From contig JAWHQI010000019.1 of NCBI GenBank assembly GCA_033032865.1, positions 9,962,001 through 10,026,000 on the forward strand: a stretch of 64,000 nucleotides of DNA, read 5' to 3'. Under the pieces are notes generated by a model. It was not told the DNA's origin, made no database searches, and saw only the letters and a program-made list of their open reading frames with translations. Shown here in pieces: positions 35,112 through 46,188 of the stretch. A program made the position numbers and the translations under genes. Positions within the stretch are counted from its first letter, which is position 1. Each line of letters starts with the position of its first letter. Source of the stretch: Dactylorhiza incarnata (Eukaryota > Streptophyta > Magnoliopsida > Asparagales > Orchidaceae).

Positions 35112-36290
35112 CTAATGAAATGATACACATGTCATTGCTCGGTCGTTGTCACCCTCCAAATACAGCTTAAGTCTCTCACTGTTAACCTTGAACTCTGTCC
35201 CGTCATTTTTATTCTGGATGGTCACCGCATCATAAGGATGTACTACCTTAACCTTAAACGGACCCGACCAACGCGATTTGAGCTTCCCGGAAAATAATTT
35301 TAAACGAGAATTGAATAACAAATCTGCTTTTCCCTGTTCGAACTGTTTTTCCTTCAGATGTTGATCGTGCCATTTTTTTGTTCGTTCTTTGTAGGTTCGT
35401 GAACTTTCATATGCGTTCATCCTCATTTCTTCAATTTCATTAAGTTGCAGGATGCGATTTTTACTTGCATTTGGAAAGTCAAAAATAATTTTCTTAATTG
35501 CCCAATCTGCACGGTGCTCTAATTCTAAAGGTAGATGACACGACTTTCCATAGACTAGACGATATGGGGTTAGACCTATTGGTGTTTTGTAGGTGGTCTG
35601 ATATGCCCACAATGCGTCGTTCAGATTCTTGGACCAATCTTTGCATTTGGTGCTAACAGTTCGTGCAAGAAATTTTTTTTATCTCTCGATTGGAAACCTC
35701 TGCTAACCCATTTGTTTGGGGATGGTAAGCTAGTGCAACCTTATGAGTCACCCCATACTTTCTTAACAGGGAAGCAAATTGGGTGTTGCAAAAGTGACTA
35801 CCCCCATCACTAATAATGGCTCTCGAGGTCCCAAATCGATTAAAAATATAAATTTTCTGGAAATGCAAGACTACCTTAGCATAATTTTTGGTCGTAGTTA
35901 TTGCTTCAACCCACTTAGAAATGTAATCCACTGCTAGAAGAATATATAAATTGCCGTTAGAATTCACGAATGGTCCCATAAAGTCAAGACCCCAAACGTC
36001 AAATATTTCAACTTCCAATATTATATTCAATGACATCGCATCCATTTTTTTAAGATTGACACTTCGTTGACAACGATCATATCATTTCACAAACTCGTTA
36101 TCATCCCGGAATAAGTTTGACCCAAAGAAACCCATTTCTAAAACTTTCATGGCAGTGTATTTCCCTTGAAGTGTCCACCGTACGGGGAGTTGTGACATTT
36201 TTCCAAGTTTATTTTCATTTCTTCTTCCGGTATACATCTTCGCATAACTCTGTCTGCTCCAAATTTTAACAAGTAAGGTTCATCCCAAAA
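35112..36290 (-). pseudogene. Athila integrase (broken)
   Basis: The C-terminal part (35112-35612) reads QTTYKTPIGLTPYRLVYGKS and a chromatin-proximal domain ending NSERLKLYLEGD. The core (35653-36045) holds the catalytic segments WGLDFMGPF and ISDGGSHF and the [18 protein letters not shown] block. The zinc-binding part upstream (about 36060-36290) carries stops and appears to have lost at least one ligand. A frame change separates core from C-terminus near 35640-35650. Confidence 0.9.
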
Positions 36291-36365
36291 ATAAGAATGG
36301 ATTTAAAAATCTCTTCTTTTGTTGATAATGCATATCCGGTGGAAAAACTTTAATCACTATATAAT

Positions 36366-37790
36366 TTACATAGTCCGCATACCAGAGTGCATAAAATTCA
36401 GAAATAGATAATAGATACTCATCCGGGAATCTCTCACCAATTTCAGTACGAACTGATGATCTGAACATTCAATTCTAGAGAGGTGATCTGCTACCAGATT
36501 ATCTACACCCTTCCTATCTTTAATCTCTAGATCGAATTCTTGTAATAAAAGTACCCAACGGATCAAGCGTTGTTTTGCGTCTTTCTTTTCCATGTAAAAC
36601 AAGATAGCTGCGTGTTCCATAAATACTATAACCTTAGTGCATAAAATATACGATCAAATTTTTTGAAAAGCGAATACAATTGCTAGTGATTCTTTTTCAG
36701 TGGTGGTGTAATTAATTTGGGCTTCAATCAAAGTCTTGCTAGCGTAAGCAATTATGTGGAAGAATTTATCTCGTACTTGCCCAAATACAATTCAAACAGC
36801 ATAATCACTAGCATCACACATCAATACAAAGGGTTCTTCCCAATATGGTGCCACCAAAATGGGCTTAGTGGTTAATCGGTTTTTTAGATCATCGAAAGCG
36901 TACAAACATGCATCATCAAAATGGAATATTACATCTTTTTCTAGTAAGCCACTTAACGGTTTGGCTATTTTTGCAAAGTCCTTAATGAATCTTCTATAGA
37001 ACACGGCATGGCCTAAGAAACATCGCAACATTTTCACGTTCTTAGGTGGTGGCAATTTTTCAATTACTTCAACTTTTGCCTTATCAACTTCTAGTCTATT
37101 TTTAGAGATATGATGTCCTAGAACTATCCCTTCGCGTTATAAAGTGGCACTTCTCCCAATTCAATACGAGATTAGTTTCAACGCAGCATGTAAGCACCTT
37201 TTCTAAACATGCTAAACAACCATCAAATGATTTTCCAAAAATTAAAAAATCATCCATGAAAATCTCGATACCATGATCCATGATATCCAAAAATATGGCT
37301 ATCATGCATCGCTGAAAAGTAGACGGTGCATTACACAAACCGAAGGGCATTCTCTTAAATGCGAAAGTGCCATATGGGCATGTGAATGTGGTCTTTTCCT
37401 AATTTCTGGATCGACCGTGATCTGGTTATAACCTGAGTACCCATCTAAAAAAACAGAAAAAATCATTTCCCGCTAGTTTGTTTAGAACTTGATCAATGAA
37501 CGGTAAGGGGAAATGGTCTTTCCTAGTAGCTTTATTCAACTTCCTATAGTCCATAAAAATTCTCCAACCCGTGACTGTTCTTGTTGAAATTAATTCATTC
37601 TTATCATTTTTAATTACCGTCATCCCTCCATTCTTAGGGACACATTGCACTGGGAAAACTCAAGAGCTATCCAAGATAGGATATATGATTCTCGCATCCA
37701 AGCATTTAATAATTTCCTTTCTCACAACTTCCTTCATAAATGGACTCAGACGACGTTGATGTTCTACCGATCCCTTAAAGGATTCCTCCA
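36366..37790 (-). pseudogene. Athila reverse transcriptase and RNase H (broken)
   Basis: RT starts near 37790 (MKEVVRKEIIKCLDA), meets a TGA near 37668, continues with WRIFMDYRKLNKATRKDHFP (37426-37650), then MPFGLCNAPSTFQRCM and the catalytic FMDDF box (37102-37350). The connection domain with LRCFLGHAVFYRRFIKDFAK is at 36792-37055. RNase H and its end ([25 protein letters not shown]) are at 36366-36620. Several frames are used, so it cannot give a working enzyme. Confidence 0.9.
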
Positions 37791-38289
37791 AGAGAATTTT
37801 ATGCATACACAAAGAAGGGATAATTCCCCTAATGTCCTCTATTGTCTAACCTATGGCTAACTTAAATTGCTTTAATAAACTTTTTAATTTATGTTGTTGT
37901 TCAGGAAGCAATTTGGAGTTCACTATGATTGGTAATATGTTATTTTCTCCTAAATATGCATAGGTGAGATGATCGGGAAGAGGTTTCAATTCTAAGGTTG
38001 GAGGACTGATGATAGAGGGTTAATCCATCAATGACTTCTCTGACATCTCAAGAGATTCTGGCTTACGAAAAAATACAGGTTGACGCTCAAAGATTTGTAA
38101 ACATTCTTGAATTTCTTCTTCTTCGTCTGAAATCTCATCTTGGGTTAATAATCATGACAACATAACATTTTGATCTCCTAATTTAAACTTCAAGTCATAG
38201 TCATAAAGTGATATGTTATTTACTTCTTCCATATCATCTTCTTTTTTATGTGGAAACTTCATACTTTGAGCACGTTAAAATTGACATGC

Positions 38290-38859
38290 TCATCATTGGC
38301 TCTCATAGTAAATTCACCTTTATGAACATCAATCATAATTCTACCCATAGCTAGGAAGGGTCTTCCCACAATGATAGGTACTTCTTTATCTTCCTCCATA
38401 TCTAAGACCACAAAATCCACTGGAAAAATAAATTTTCACCTTTACTAACACATCTTCTACAATCCCCTTTGGGAAAGCAAGTGTTTTATCCGCTAATTGC
38501 AAAGTAACTGACGTTTTTGATATTTCTCCCAATCCCAATTTCTTATATATAGAGAGGGGCATTAAATTGATACTTGCTCCTAAATCGCATCATGTCTTAC
38601 CTTCAAATTGATATCCTACGGAACACGGAATGGTAAAGCTTCCCGGATCTTTCAATTTAGGGGGAAGCCTCTTTTGACGAATTGCACTACACTCATGAGT
38701 GAGTGCCACCATTTCAATTACTCCAAATTTCCTCTTTTTTGTGAGAATATGTTTCATAAATTTATCGTAGCTAGGCATTTGCTCTAAAGCTTCAGCAAAC
38801 GGGATGTTGATTTGTAATTTTTTAAAGATTTCTAAAAAAATTTGGAATTGATTATCCAA
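38290..38859 (-). pseudogene. Athila protease region (broken)
   Basis: The segment QFQIFLEIFKKLQINIPF...EALEQMPSYDKFMK ends at a TGA at 38590-38592. The next in-frame codons read CDLGASINLMPLSIYKKLGL, the protease active-site region of Athila elements. A frameshift follows near 38435, after which [23 protein letters not shown] sequence continues. Confidence 0.85.
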
Positions 38860-38929
38860 CTTATTTTTTCTTAATCATTGAGGAAAAGGTGGAGGTGGTA
38901 TACTATCACATTGCCTTTCTTCTTCGTTA

Positions 38930-40441
38930 CTACGACGTCAGGTTCTGTCTGTTCTCTCCTAATACTTCTACTTCTTCATTATTGTTATTATTTTGTTCTT
39001 TCTCTTCATTAGGAACACTAGGATTAGAATCCTTCAACTCTTTCTCTTCATTGTTCTCCCTATCTTGCTCATTTGAAGGTCCTCTCACTAACTCCTTACC
39101 ACTCCGTAAAGTGACTGCTTTGCACAGTTGATTATCTCCCTTCAGATTTGGAGTGGTGTCAGTTGGAAGTGACCCTTGTGGCCTAATGTTCAAGGCGTTA
39201 GCAATTTATCCCAATTGAGACTCAATTACATGTAATGAACCCTCTAGACATGTAATGCGAGCATCACTCTTTTGCATGGATTCAATAAGCATCTCATCAG
39301 ATAATTTTCTAGAAAAATTTTGTTTATTGTAGTTATTATTTTGGGATGGATGTGGATTTGAATTGAATTCGAGTGGGTTGGCCATTCCGACATTATTCTT
39401 CCATAAGAAGTTAGGGAGATTACGTACCTCCAGATTGTAATAGTTTAAGAATGCAATGTTGTTTTGCCTTTGTTGGCCGCTAATATAATTGGCTTCCTCG
39501 CGATGTCCGATGAGTTGTTCTTCCGTGAGCGAAGGGTTTGTGATGGAAAAAAGGTTGGATATACTATTCACTTGAGGGATCGATTGACTTTGATGTAATT
39601 TTAATGCATCTAACCTATTATTCATCGAGTTAAATTGAGCGGTCATTTGAGCTGCAAATGAAGTTAATTGGTCAACTTGATATAAGCCGACCGAAGAAGA
39701 TGTTCCTTGTCACTCAATTGAGTGATAATTATTGGACGACAATTCTTCTAAAATTGTATAGGCATCCTCAGGATACTTATTCATCAAAGATCCTCATGCA
39801 GCTCCATCCACTTGAATCATAGTAGATGTCTGGAGGCCATTATAAAAGGTCCACACTTGTTGGTGAATGGCTAGGCCATGGTGTGGGCACCTCTACAATA
39901 TTTCTTTGAAATGTTCCCACAGGTCATAAAGTGTTTCCCCAATCCCTTGAATAAACATAGATATGCCATGCATTAGTCTGGCAGTTTTAGATGGAGGAAA
40001 ATACTTAGCTAAGAATTTTTCTATTAACAATGCCCAAGTAGTGATGGAAGCATTAGGCATAGAATTTAACCAATCTTTAGCCTTTCCTTCTAACGAGAAG
40101 GGGAACAAACGAAGTCTAATCGCTTCATCAGAAGCACCATTGATTTTTAATGTATCGCAGATTTCTATAAAAGTCCATAAATGAGAGTGGGGGTCTTCAT
40201 GATTTAGTCCGCCAAATTAATTATTTTGAACTAATTGCATTGCAGTATAATCAATTTTAAAATTTTTGGCTTCAATCGCGGGTCTAGTAATACTAAATTG
40301 TACCCCTCCCTTTAAAGGCATATTATAGTCACGACATATTCTCCTAATTTCAGTGGGTTGACCATTCTGATCTACCTGACCTTCTATTCCTACATCCTCC
40401 TGATGATTTTCATTGTTAACATTTTGCTGATTCAGATTCAT
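38930..40441 (-). pseudogene. Athila gag (broken)
   Basis: The N-terminal part (40217-40441) ends with the FSITRPAIEAKNFKID..MQLVQNN block typical of Athila gag. The core (39893-40108) holds FPFSLEGKAKDWLNSMP and the KFLAKYFPPSKT block of Retrotrans_gag. Further parts at 39206-39646 and 38930-39193 are Asn- and acid-rich (CKAVTLRSGKEL is characteristic). Stops separate the parts. Confidence 0.88.
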
Positions 40442-40679
40442 GCATGGTTGAGGAGCTACTTTGTTCTACCCGAGATGCTTTCCTATTTTGTCTACACGTC
40501 CGTTCGATCTCTAGATTTAAAGGCAATAGTTCAGATAATCGATATCGGGACATGCACTAACAAAGAAAACATAATAAAGAAAAACAAAGCAAAAGAAAAC
40601 ACAACAGAAATAAAAACTTGGGCTCTAAATGCTCAGAATTAACTAATATTGCAAGAAAAGACACTAATTTAGTTGCACT

Positions 40680-40697
40680 TCCCCGGCAACGGTGCCA
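40680..40697 (-). other. Primer binding site, tRNA-Asp (Athila element)
   Basis: The plus strand reads TCCCCGGCAACGGTGCCA, one base different from the site at 21205-21222. It has the same 6-base AAAACT spacer to the LTR. Confidence 0.9.
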
Positions 40698-40703
40698 AAA
40701 ACT

Positions 40704-41268
40704 TGATACGCTCAAAAATAGTTGTGTAATTTAAACGCAAGTGTATGCATCAGATCAAGTAATATAAGATGAGTTAAGATCGTTCCCACAGAGAAGTGAA
40801 TGAATCAGTGCTTGCAAATACTAGTTAAGCCTTTTCTTTAAATCCAAGTGAATCAAATTCTCTTGAAAAATTGCTAAACAAAGATCTAAAACTAAATAGC
40901 TTACAGAACCCTGGAAAAATACCTTTTTATCAGTTTTGAGAAATAATCTTGTATCGTGATTTCCTAATTCGAGTGCGATGAATTTGTTAATGAAACTTGG
41001 TGGTAAAAATGTAGTGAAATTCCTTGTAACGATTTTAAAATAGAAATTCGTACCTCTCGATATCGGAAATCCCTAGTCTCTATTTCCCCCTCAGGAGAGA
41101 CAAGTACCGCATAAAGAACGAATACCAAAGTTGCTAACACCAAGAGGAAATCTCTTTCTTCCTTCAAATGCTATATCAAATCTATGACGCACTTACGCAA
41201 CTCATCTCTCGAATTATGGAGCATAGTAAAAAGATAAAACCTTGGCCAAAAGTTTCACAATAATGGTC
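40704..41268 (-). repeat. Partial 5' LTR of the Athila element
   Basis: Starts TGATACGCTCAAAA after the spacer and is cut by the copia LTR at 41274. The remainder is not found in the window. Confidence 0.7.
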
Positions 41269-41273
41269 ATAAA

Positions 41274-42308
41274 TGTTAAAAAAAATTTGAGGTCCATAGG
41301 TGAAGTAAAATGCGGAACACATCACAAAACTTTCCACAAGTGTAGCGCGACAATGACAATGATAAGACCGAATAGTGATATGGTATTAACTATCTCTTTA
41401 CAATTTGAGGTATACATGACGAGACATGATTCATAAGAATCACAGAGGAGAGAAACACAAAACACAAAAGTAAACAAGCTGTCGGCGACTAGACCACTTG
41501 AGACCGCCAGACCGCGCAAACAGACAAGCCAGACGGATAACCCCTGAGACCGCACGAACAGAGCACAAGCTGCACCTATCAGAACGCAACCACATGCCAC
41601 CCGACCTGCTGCTTATTCAACTGCTGAAAGATAACCTGTTCGCATTTCTTGATCGCCTAGACCGCACGGTCTTCAAATCACAGAAGTACCCACAAACACT
41701 TGACAAAGAAACTGCTACCTGCCATAGACCGCAACTCAAGATCGCCTGGCCACTTAAGACCGCCTGATCAACTGAGTTCGCTGCACAGTCCAAGAACACC
41801 TAAACACAGTCCGCCCGGACTGGTTTATTCAAAGCTGGAAGAAAGGAGAAAGCTGACCGCGAGTTTCTAGTCGCTAACCTGTGAACAAACAAACTGGTCA
41901 GACAAAATCTCAGATCGCGCAACCTCAGAATGAGACCGGCATAATCAAGACAACTTTGATTCTTACTGTTCTCATTATGAATGATGGGCCCTGCACCCTT
42001 ATTTATAGGCGAGTAGACGGATGGCAACACTGCACAAATCGGGATACAATAACCGCACATCAGATCGCGAGTGCTCTCACAGAACAGACCGCCCGAGCTC
42101 AGCAAGACAAACCAGCTTCCTTATTGAACTATACAGTAATGTACAAACCGCCCGGTTACCACGGTCTCCCCAAAACAGATCGCCCGGAAGAACATCTGAC
42201 CAACTGAAACAAAACTGGCAAGATCACCAACGCTGGCCGCGTGGTCTCTGCGGTCTCCAATCGTCAGACCGCCCAGCACCATTCCACTTCCACTTCAAAA
42301 ATTTAACA
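41274..42308 (-). repeat. 3' LTR of the truncated copia
   Basis: The plus strand runs TGTTAAAAAAAATTTG...AATTTAACA, 1035 bp. The minus-strand TATA is at 41999-42009 and the purine tract CTTCAAGGGGGGTG at 42309-42322. GCGGTCT and GCGATC words recur as in the LTR at 26250. The flank ATAAA at 41269-41273 may be one TSD copy; the other side is lost. Confidence 0.85.
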
Positions 42309-42586
42309 CCCCCCTTGAAGTGGAAAGTGGAAGTCAGCCCAAGCAAACTCTGCAACCGACCAAGTGGTCCCTTCGATAGTGGCTTAGTAAATATGTCAGC
42401 AACGTTCTCCTCGCTCTGCATATGCTCCACAGTCAGAGATCCCTCCAACACCTTCTCGCGAATGAAATGGTGATGAATCTTTATGTGCTTCATACGTGCG
42501 GGACAAACTAGATTGTTCACTAGTTTGAGAGCACTCTCATTGTCACCACGTAGCAGAGTAGGACCTCGCACTTCCCAATGAATGTC
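42309..42586 (-). pseudogene. Copia RNase H, C-terminal part
   Basis: Reads LLRGDNESALKLVNN, KHIKIHHHFIREKVL and ADIFTKPLSKGPL. It is the end of the same RNase H whose start lies at 48992-49679 on the far side of the nested element. Confidence 0.9.
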
Positions 42587-42591
42587 CTCCA
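42587..42591. repeat. TSD CTCCA, left copy
   Basis: CTCCA precedes TGATGAGTAC; the second copy is at 48987-48991. Confidence 0.9.
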
Positions 42592-42776
42592 TGATGAGTA
42601 CTTTTTGTACTCATCTTTTAGTATAATTTTAATATAGTTTTAATATGAATTTATATAAATTATATGTATTATCTTATCTAATTCATTCCTTTTTATTTTT
42701 GACACTAATTTAAGCTTAGTTTATGTTTTTTAGGTTTTCTTGACACTTTTAGCAAAAATGTCAAGTACACGCCCAA

Positions 42777-43250
42777 GGTCACGGGCGTGACCAAGGGCGT
42801 GACATCCAAGTCATGGTCGGGACCCCGCCACCAGCTGCCAGCACGCCTGCCACCTAATTTTAAAGTTGCACGCCCCATGTCACGGGCGTGACCTTGGGGC
42901 GTGACCGCTGGATATGAGCAGCGTTCGACAAATTATGGAGATCGACGAATTCCCATATGGAGATCAGAGATCGACGAATTCCCATCTGGCGATCGGCGAT
43001 CGACGAATTCCCATCTGGCGAACGGCGCTCGACGAATTCCCGTCCGGCTGTCTCCGTTCGACGAAATTTCAACAGCGCGCCTTCCCTCCAAAGCTTCCCG
43101 CTAGCATCACTTAATTGAGATTACACGCCTCAGGTCATGGGCATGACCTAGGGCTTGACGTGCCCGAAACGTCTACTTTGATGCCAGAACGCGCCCTCTC
43201 CGCCAACACCGATCACGCCCCGTTACATGCCCTTGGTCCCGGGCGTGGCC
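42777..43250 (+). repeat. GGTCACGGGCGTGACC palindromes flanking a TTCGACGAA cluster
   Basis: Four palindromic blocks start at 42777, 42879 (core), 43133 and 43235, spaced 102, 254 and 102 bp, each with a nearby (A)CGCCC or GGGCGTG word. Between the second and third lies the cluster 42917-43066 with GATCGACGAATTCCC and CGTTCGACGAAATT repeated about every 30 bp. In the other LTR the blocks are at 47491, 47592, 47876 and 47990, with the cluster at 47637-47813. Confidence 0.88.
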
Positions 43251-43276
43251 GAGGGCGTGTAACATCAAAATTCTGC

Positions 43277-43287
43277 CTATTTAAAGG
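43277..43287 (+). promoter_or_regulatory. LTR TATA-like box
   Basis: CTATTTAAAGG lies about 30 bp after the last palindrome. The other LTR has GATTTAAAGG at the same place (about 48033). Confidence 0.5.
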
Positions 43288-44239
43288 GAGCTTCTCGAGA
43301 ACTTCAGGGACCGATTTTTAGGATTAGAATTTTCATTTCCTGTATTATTTTCATGTTTTAGTAGTCTTGTAATCCTTCCTCTAGCAATTTATATTTTCAT
43401 TTCAGTAGTCGTAATTCTCAATTTTATAGCTTGTACTTTCTTTTGCAAATCAATAGAATTAGTTCCCTTTTCTCTTATTCTATTCTCTTTTCCATTATGA
43501 ACTCTTTTTTTTTTCTTTCAATTCCTCCATCTCCATGAGTAACTAAAATATTATTAGTACTCGATCGAGATGATCCAAGGAATGATATAAGTCATTAAAT
43601 AATCTATAGTTGTTATTTCTCTTTTCAAAAATGCTTAAGATTTACCCTTGATTTTAAGATAACGAGATTATTTTTTCGATATATAATTCTTGTTCTTGTT
43701 TTCGTTCTTTAGTTAGCCGAGAGGCTCGTAAGACGAATCGATCACTCAAGGATAAAAAGAGTAGAATGCCATCCTCGAGAAAGGACGACGTTACCCTTCC
43801 AGATTGGAGTAAAAGCCAATAGCGGGATTCACTTCGATAAGGCGAGTCTTAGGGGTTTCGATTCGAGAACGAGAGTTCGATTGATCAACCTAAACTCAGT
43901 TGAGCGCATCCTCGAGGGAGGTGCGTTCATAATTCGGGAATCTCCACGGTCAAAGCTATTTTATTAAGGGAATGCACTTTTATTTCTTTGTTCTTATTTT
44001 TATCTCCAAGGTGATTCGAAGATCGAGTGCTAATCGTTCTTTTAATTCTTATTTTAATTTTCCATTTGCAAACCCAACCTCAAGTATTAATTGATAAAAT
44101 AATAGAGACTTTCTTGAAGTAAGAGTACTCAACTGCCCCGAGTCTAATACGACCTTGGTTTCTTATAACATATACTACATTCGATACGGTACACTTGCCG
44201 TTGTCGTTTGCAAGCATAGTTTTGCCCCCATTAAGTTTT

Positions 44240-44257
44240 TGGCGCCGTTGCCGGGGA
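44240..44257 (+). other. Primer binding site, tRNA-Asp
   Basis: TGGCGCCGTTGCCGGGGA is an exact complement of the plant tRNA-Asp 3' end, with spacer AGTTTT. Confidence 0.95.
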
Positions 44258-44359
44258 CATAGTTGATATTTCGAAAAAAGAAATATTTATTAATTTTATC
44301 GTTCTCTTTCTTTTTCCCCTTCTCTTTAATTTTTTAAAAAAAATCTTAAAAAGCGCAAT

Positions 44360-44455
44360 CTAATTTCTTGGAAAAGGCGCTTTGGGCTTGAATTCCCATC
44401 ATAGCCTCTAGTACCTTGCAAACCCTTTACCGAGTAGATCTTGGGAAGTCCGGGA
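44360..44455 (+). repeat. Internal direct repeat, first copy
   Basis: CTAATTTCTTGGAAAAGGCG... is repeated with about 15-20% change at 46189-46285. The two copies bracket the only coding region of the element. Confidence 0.75.
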
Positions 44456-44557
44456 CTAATTTAATCCGCTTTTTGAAAAAAAAAATATATTATAAAAATA
44501 TTTTAAAAAAAATTCCATTCATTTAAGTGAAAGTTGTTTCTTTTTTTTGTTTTTATT

Positions 44558-45760
44558 ATGAAAGAATCTGAATCGGCCGTTAAGGTTGTTGAGCTTCGAA
44601 ACCAACTTTATCTCTTACAAGCCGCACGAGAACACCAATTCAGTTGTCATTATTGTGGTGCGCCTCATCAAAGTGAGGAATGTTATTTACATTCTTTTTA
44701 TCAAAATAATTATTATGAAAATAATTATCCTCAATTTTATGCAAATAATTTTGATAATAATTATGATCATAATTTTCTCATCTTCTAATGAAAATAATTT
44801 TTCAAACTTTGATGAAAATAATTTTTCTAACTTTAATGAGAATAATTTTTCGGCGTTTAATAATTGTTCTTCTAGCTCCGAAGTAGATTATCCCTCGTGG
44901 CAAACTCACCCGGATAGTTCTCGGAGCAATGAAGATAGATCTTTAGATCCGAATTTTTGTTTTTCTTCTTGTACCCCGCAGTTTTCGCTCTCTAATTTGG
45001 GGGAAATTTCGCATATCCAAATAGACACTTCTCCCCAAAATTTAGAGGAAAATATTATTTCGTCTAGTGTTTTCTCTATAATTTTCACGAGAATAATTTT
45101 TCGGCCTCTAATAATTTGTCTTCTAGCCCCGAAGTAGATTATTCTTGGTGGCACGGTCACCCGGATAGTTTTTGGGGCGATGAAGATAAATCTTTAGATC
45201 CGAATTCTTGTTCTTCTTTTGAGCAGCAATTTTCGTACTCTAATTTTGGGGAATGTCCGCTTTTTCAATTTGATACTCCGCCCCAGAATTTAGATGAGAA
45301 TTTTCTTTCTTCTAGTGTTTTTCCTCGTCTTTGGAAAATTTAGTTATGGAGGAACATGATTGCTCATGTACTCCCATAGTTTCTTTTCCCAATTATGAAG
45401 AAAAAATCTCTTACCAAGAAATTCTTAATGTTTTGGGCACCCCGGATGAACTAGAAGAAGAACAAGTTTCTTCCCCTACTTCACCCGGATCTTTTTTTTC
45501 TTTATCATGAATTTTCGCAAATCTCTTCTATTTTAATTCAACCAGAAATTCATGAAATTTTTGTGTCCGAAAATTTTATTCCGCTTGGTAATACGCTAGA
45601 TTTTCCTAATGAAAATTTAATTTTAAAAAAGAAACAACCGGATCTTAATCATTTATTTTCGCAAGCGCCTCCTCCTTGCGAAAAATTATCTGACACGTTT
45701 AATTGTGATTCTCTCTATACTAATAATTTTCAGGTTGAAGATGAGCCGTTTCCACCCTAA
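44558..45760 (+). pseudogene. Zinc-knuckle protein with duplicated acidic module (frameshifted)
   Basis: The ATG at 44558 opens a frame with a leucine-rich start (VVELRNQLYLLQAA) and a knuckle CHYCGAPHQSEEC (C-x2-C-x3-H-x4-C), followed by Asn/Tyr-rich sequence. After a frame change near 44785 come two copies of a module of about 80 residues. The first has SSSEVDYPSW and DTSPQNLEENIISSSVF; the second has SSPEVDYSWW and DTPPQNLDENFLSSSVF. They start near 44883 and 45134. A last open piece ends with VEDEPFPP at 45760. No enzyme motif is present. Overall design (knuckle then acidic tail) parallels the protein at 19776-21014. Function unknown; an RNA-binding nucleocapsid-like role is inferred. Confidence 0.6.
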
Positions 45761-46003
45761 ATAATCAATGATCCATATGCCGCTCATCTTTATTTTTCCA
45801 AATCACCTCAGGTATGTATAGGTGATTTGGATTTATATATTCAAATTCAAGAACAAGAGGAGAATCACAAGATAAACGGAGGAGTCGCCGGGCAACGGAT
45901 GATGGCATACTCACCTCAGCATGAATTAAGGGAGTTGCCAGTACATTTTAAATATATATCCGTTTAGCTAACACTAACCGTCTAGCTTAAAGACGGGAAA
46001 AAA

Positions 46004-46136
46004 AGCGCTCTTGTGAGGCACCCCTTGCTTATCTTTAATTTTTATGCATTTTTCTTTTTAAAAGTTTATTTTTCAAGTGTTCTTCATACTTAGTTTTAAA
46101 CATTGGGGACAATGTTTAATTTTAAGTATGGGGGTG
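46004..46136 (+). other. Athila-type post-integrase landmarks
   Basis: AGCGCTCTTGTGAGGCACCCC corresponds to the word after integrase in Athila/Tat elements (compare 35061-35080). CATTGGGGACAATG followed by AAGTATGGGGGTG is the well-known block before the 3' non-coding region of these elements. Confidence 0.7.
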
Positions 46137-46188
46137 TAGCTTAGAATTCATAGTATTTATTTTTGAAAAAGAAAAAAATTATAAAAAT

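Larger units (their letters stand above)
35040..41268 (-). mobile_element. Decayed Athila-type Ty3/gypsy element
   Basis: On the minus strand gag, protease, RT, RNase H and integrase follow in gypsy order. RT/gag wording is typical of Athila (FMDDFLIFGKSFDGCL, NLVLNWEKCHF, EALEQMPSYDKF). The tRNA-Asp primer site is at 40680-40697, and the 5' LTR starts at 40704 but is cut by the copia insertion at 41269-41274. The conserved post-integrase word GGCGCTTGATGGGAGGCAAC (minus strand, 35061-35080) closes the coding part. I could not find its 3' LTR. Every domain is broken by stops or shifts. Confidence 0.88.
42592..44233 (+). repeat. 5' LTR of the non-autonomous element
   Basis: Starts TGATGAGTACTTTTTGTACTCATC (itself an inverted repeat, GAGTAC/GTACTC) and ends TTGCCCCCATTA. 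The last bases differ from CATCA in the other LTR by one transition. Confidence 0.9.
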
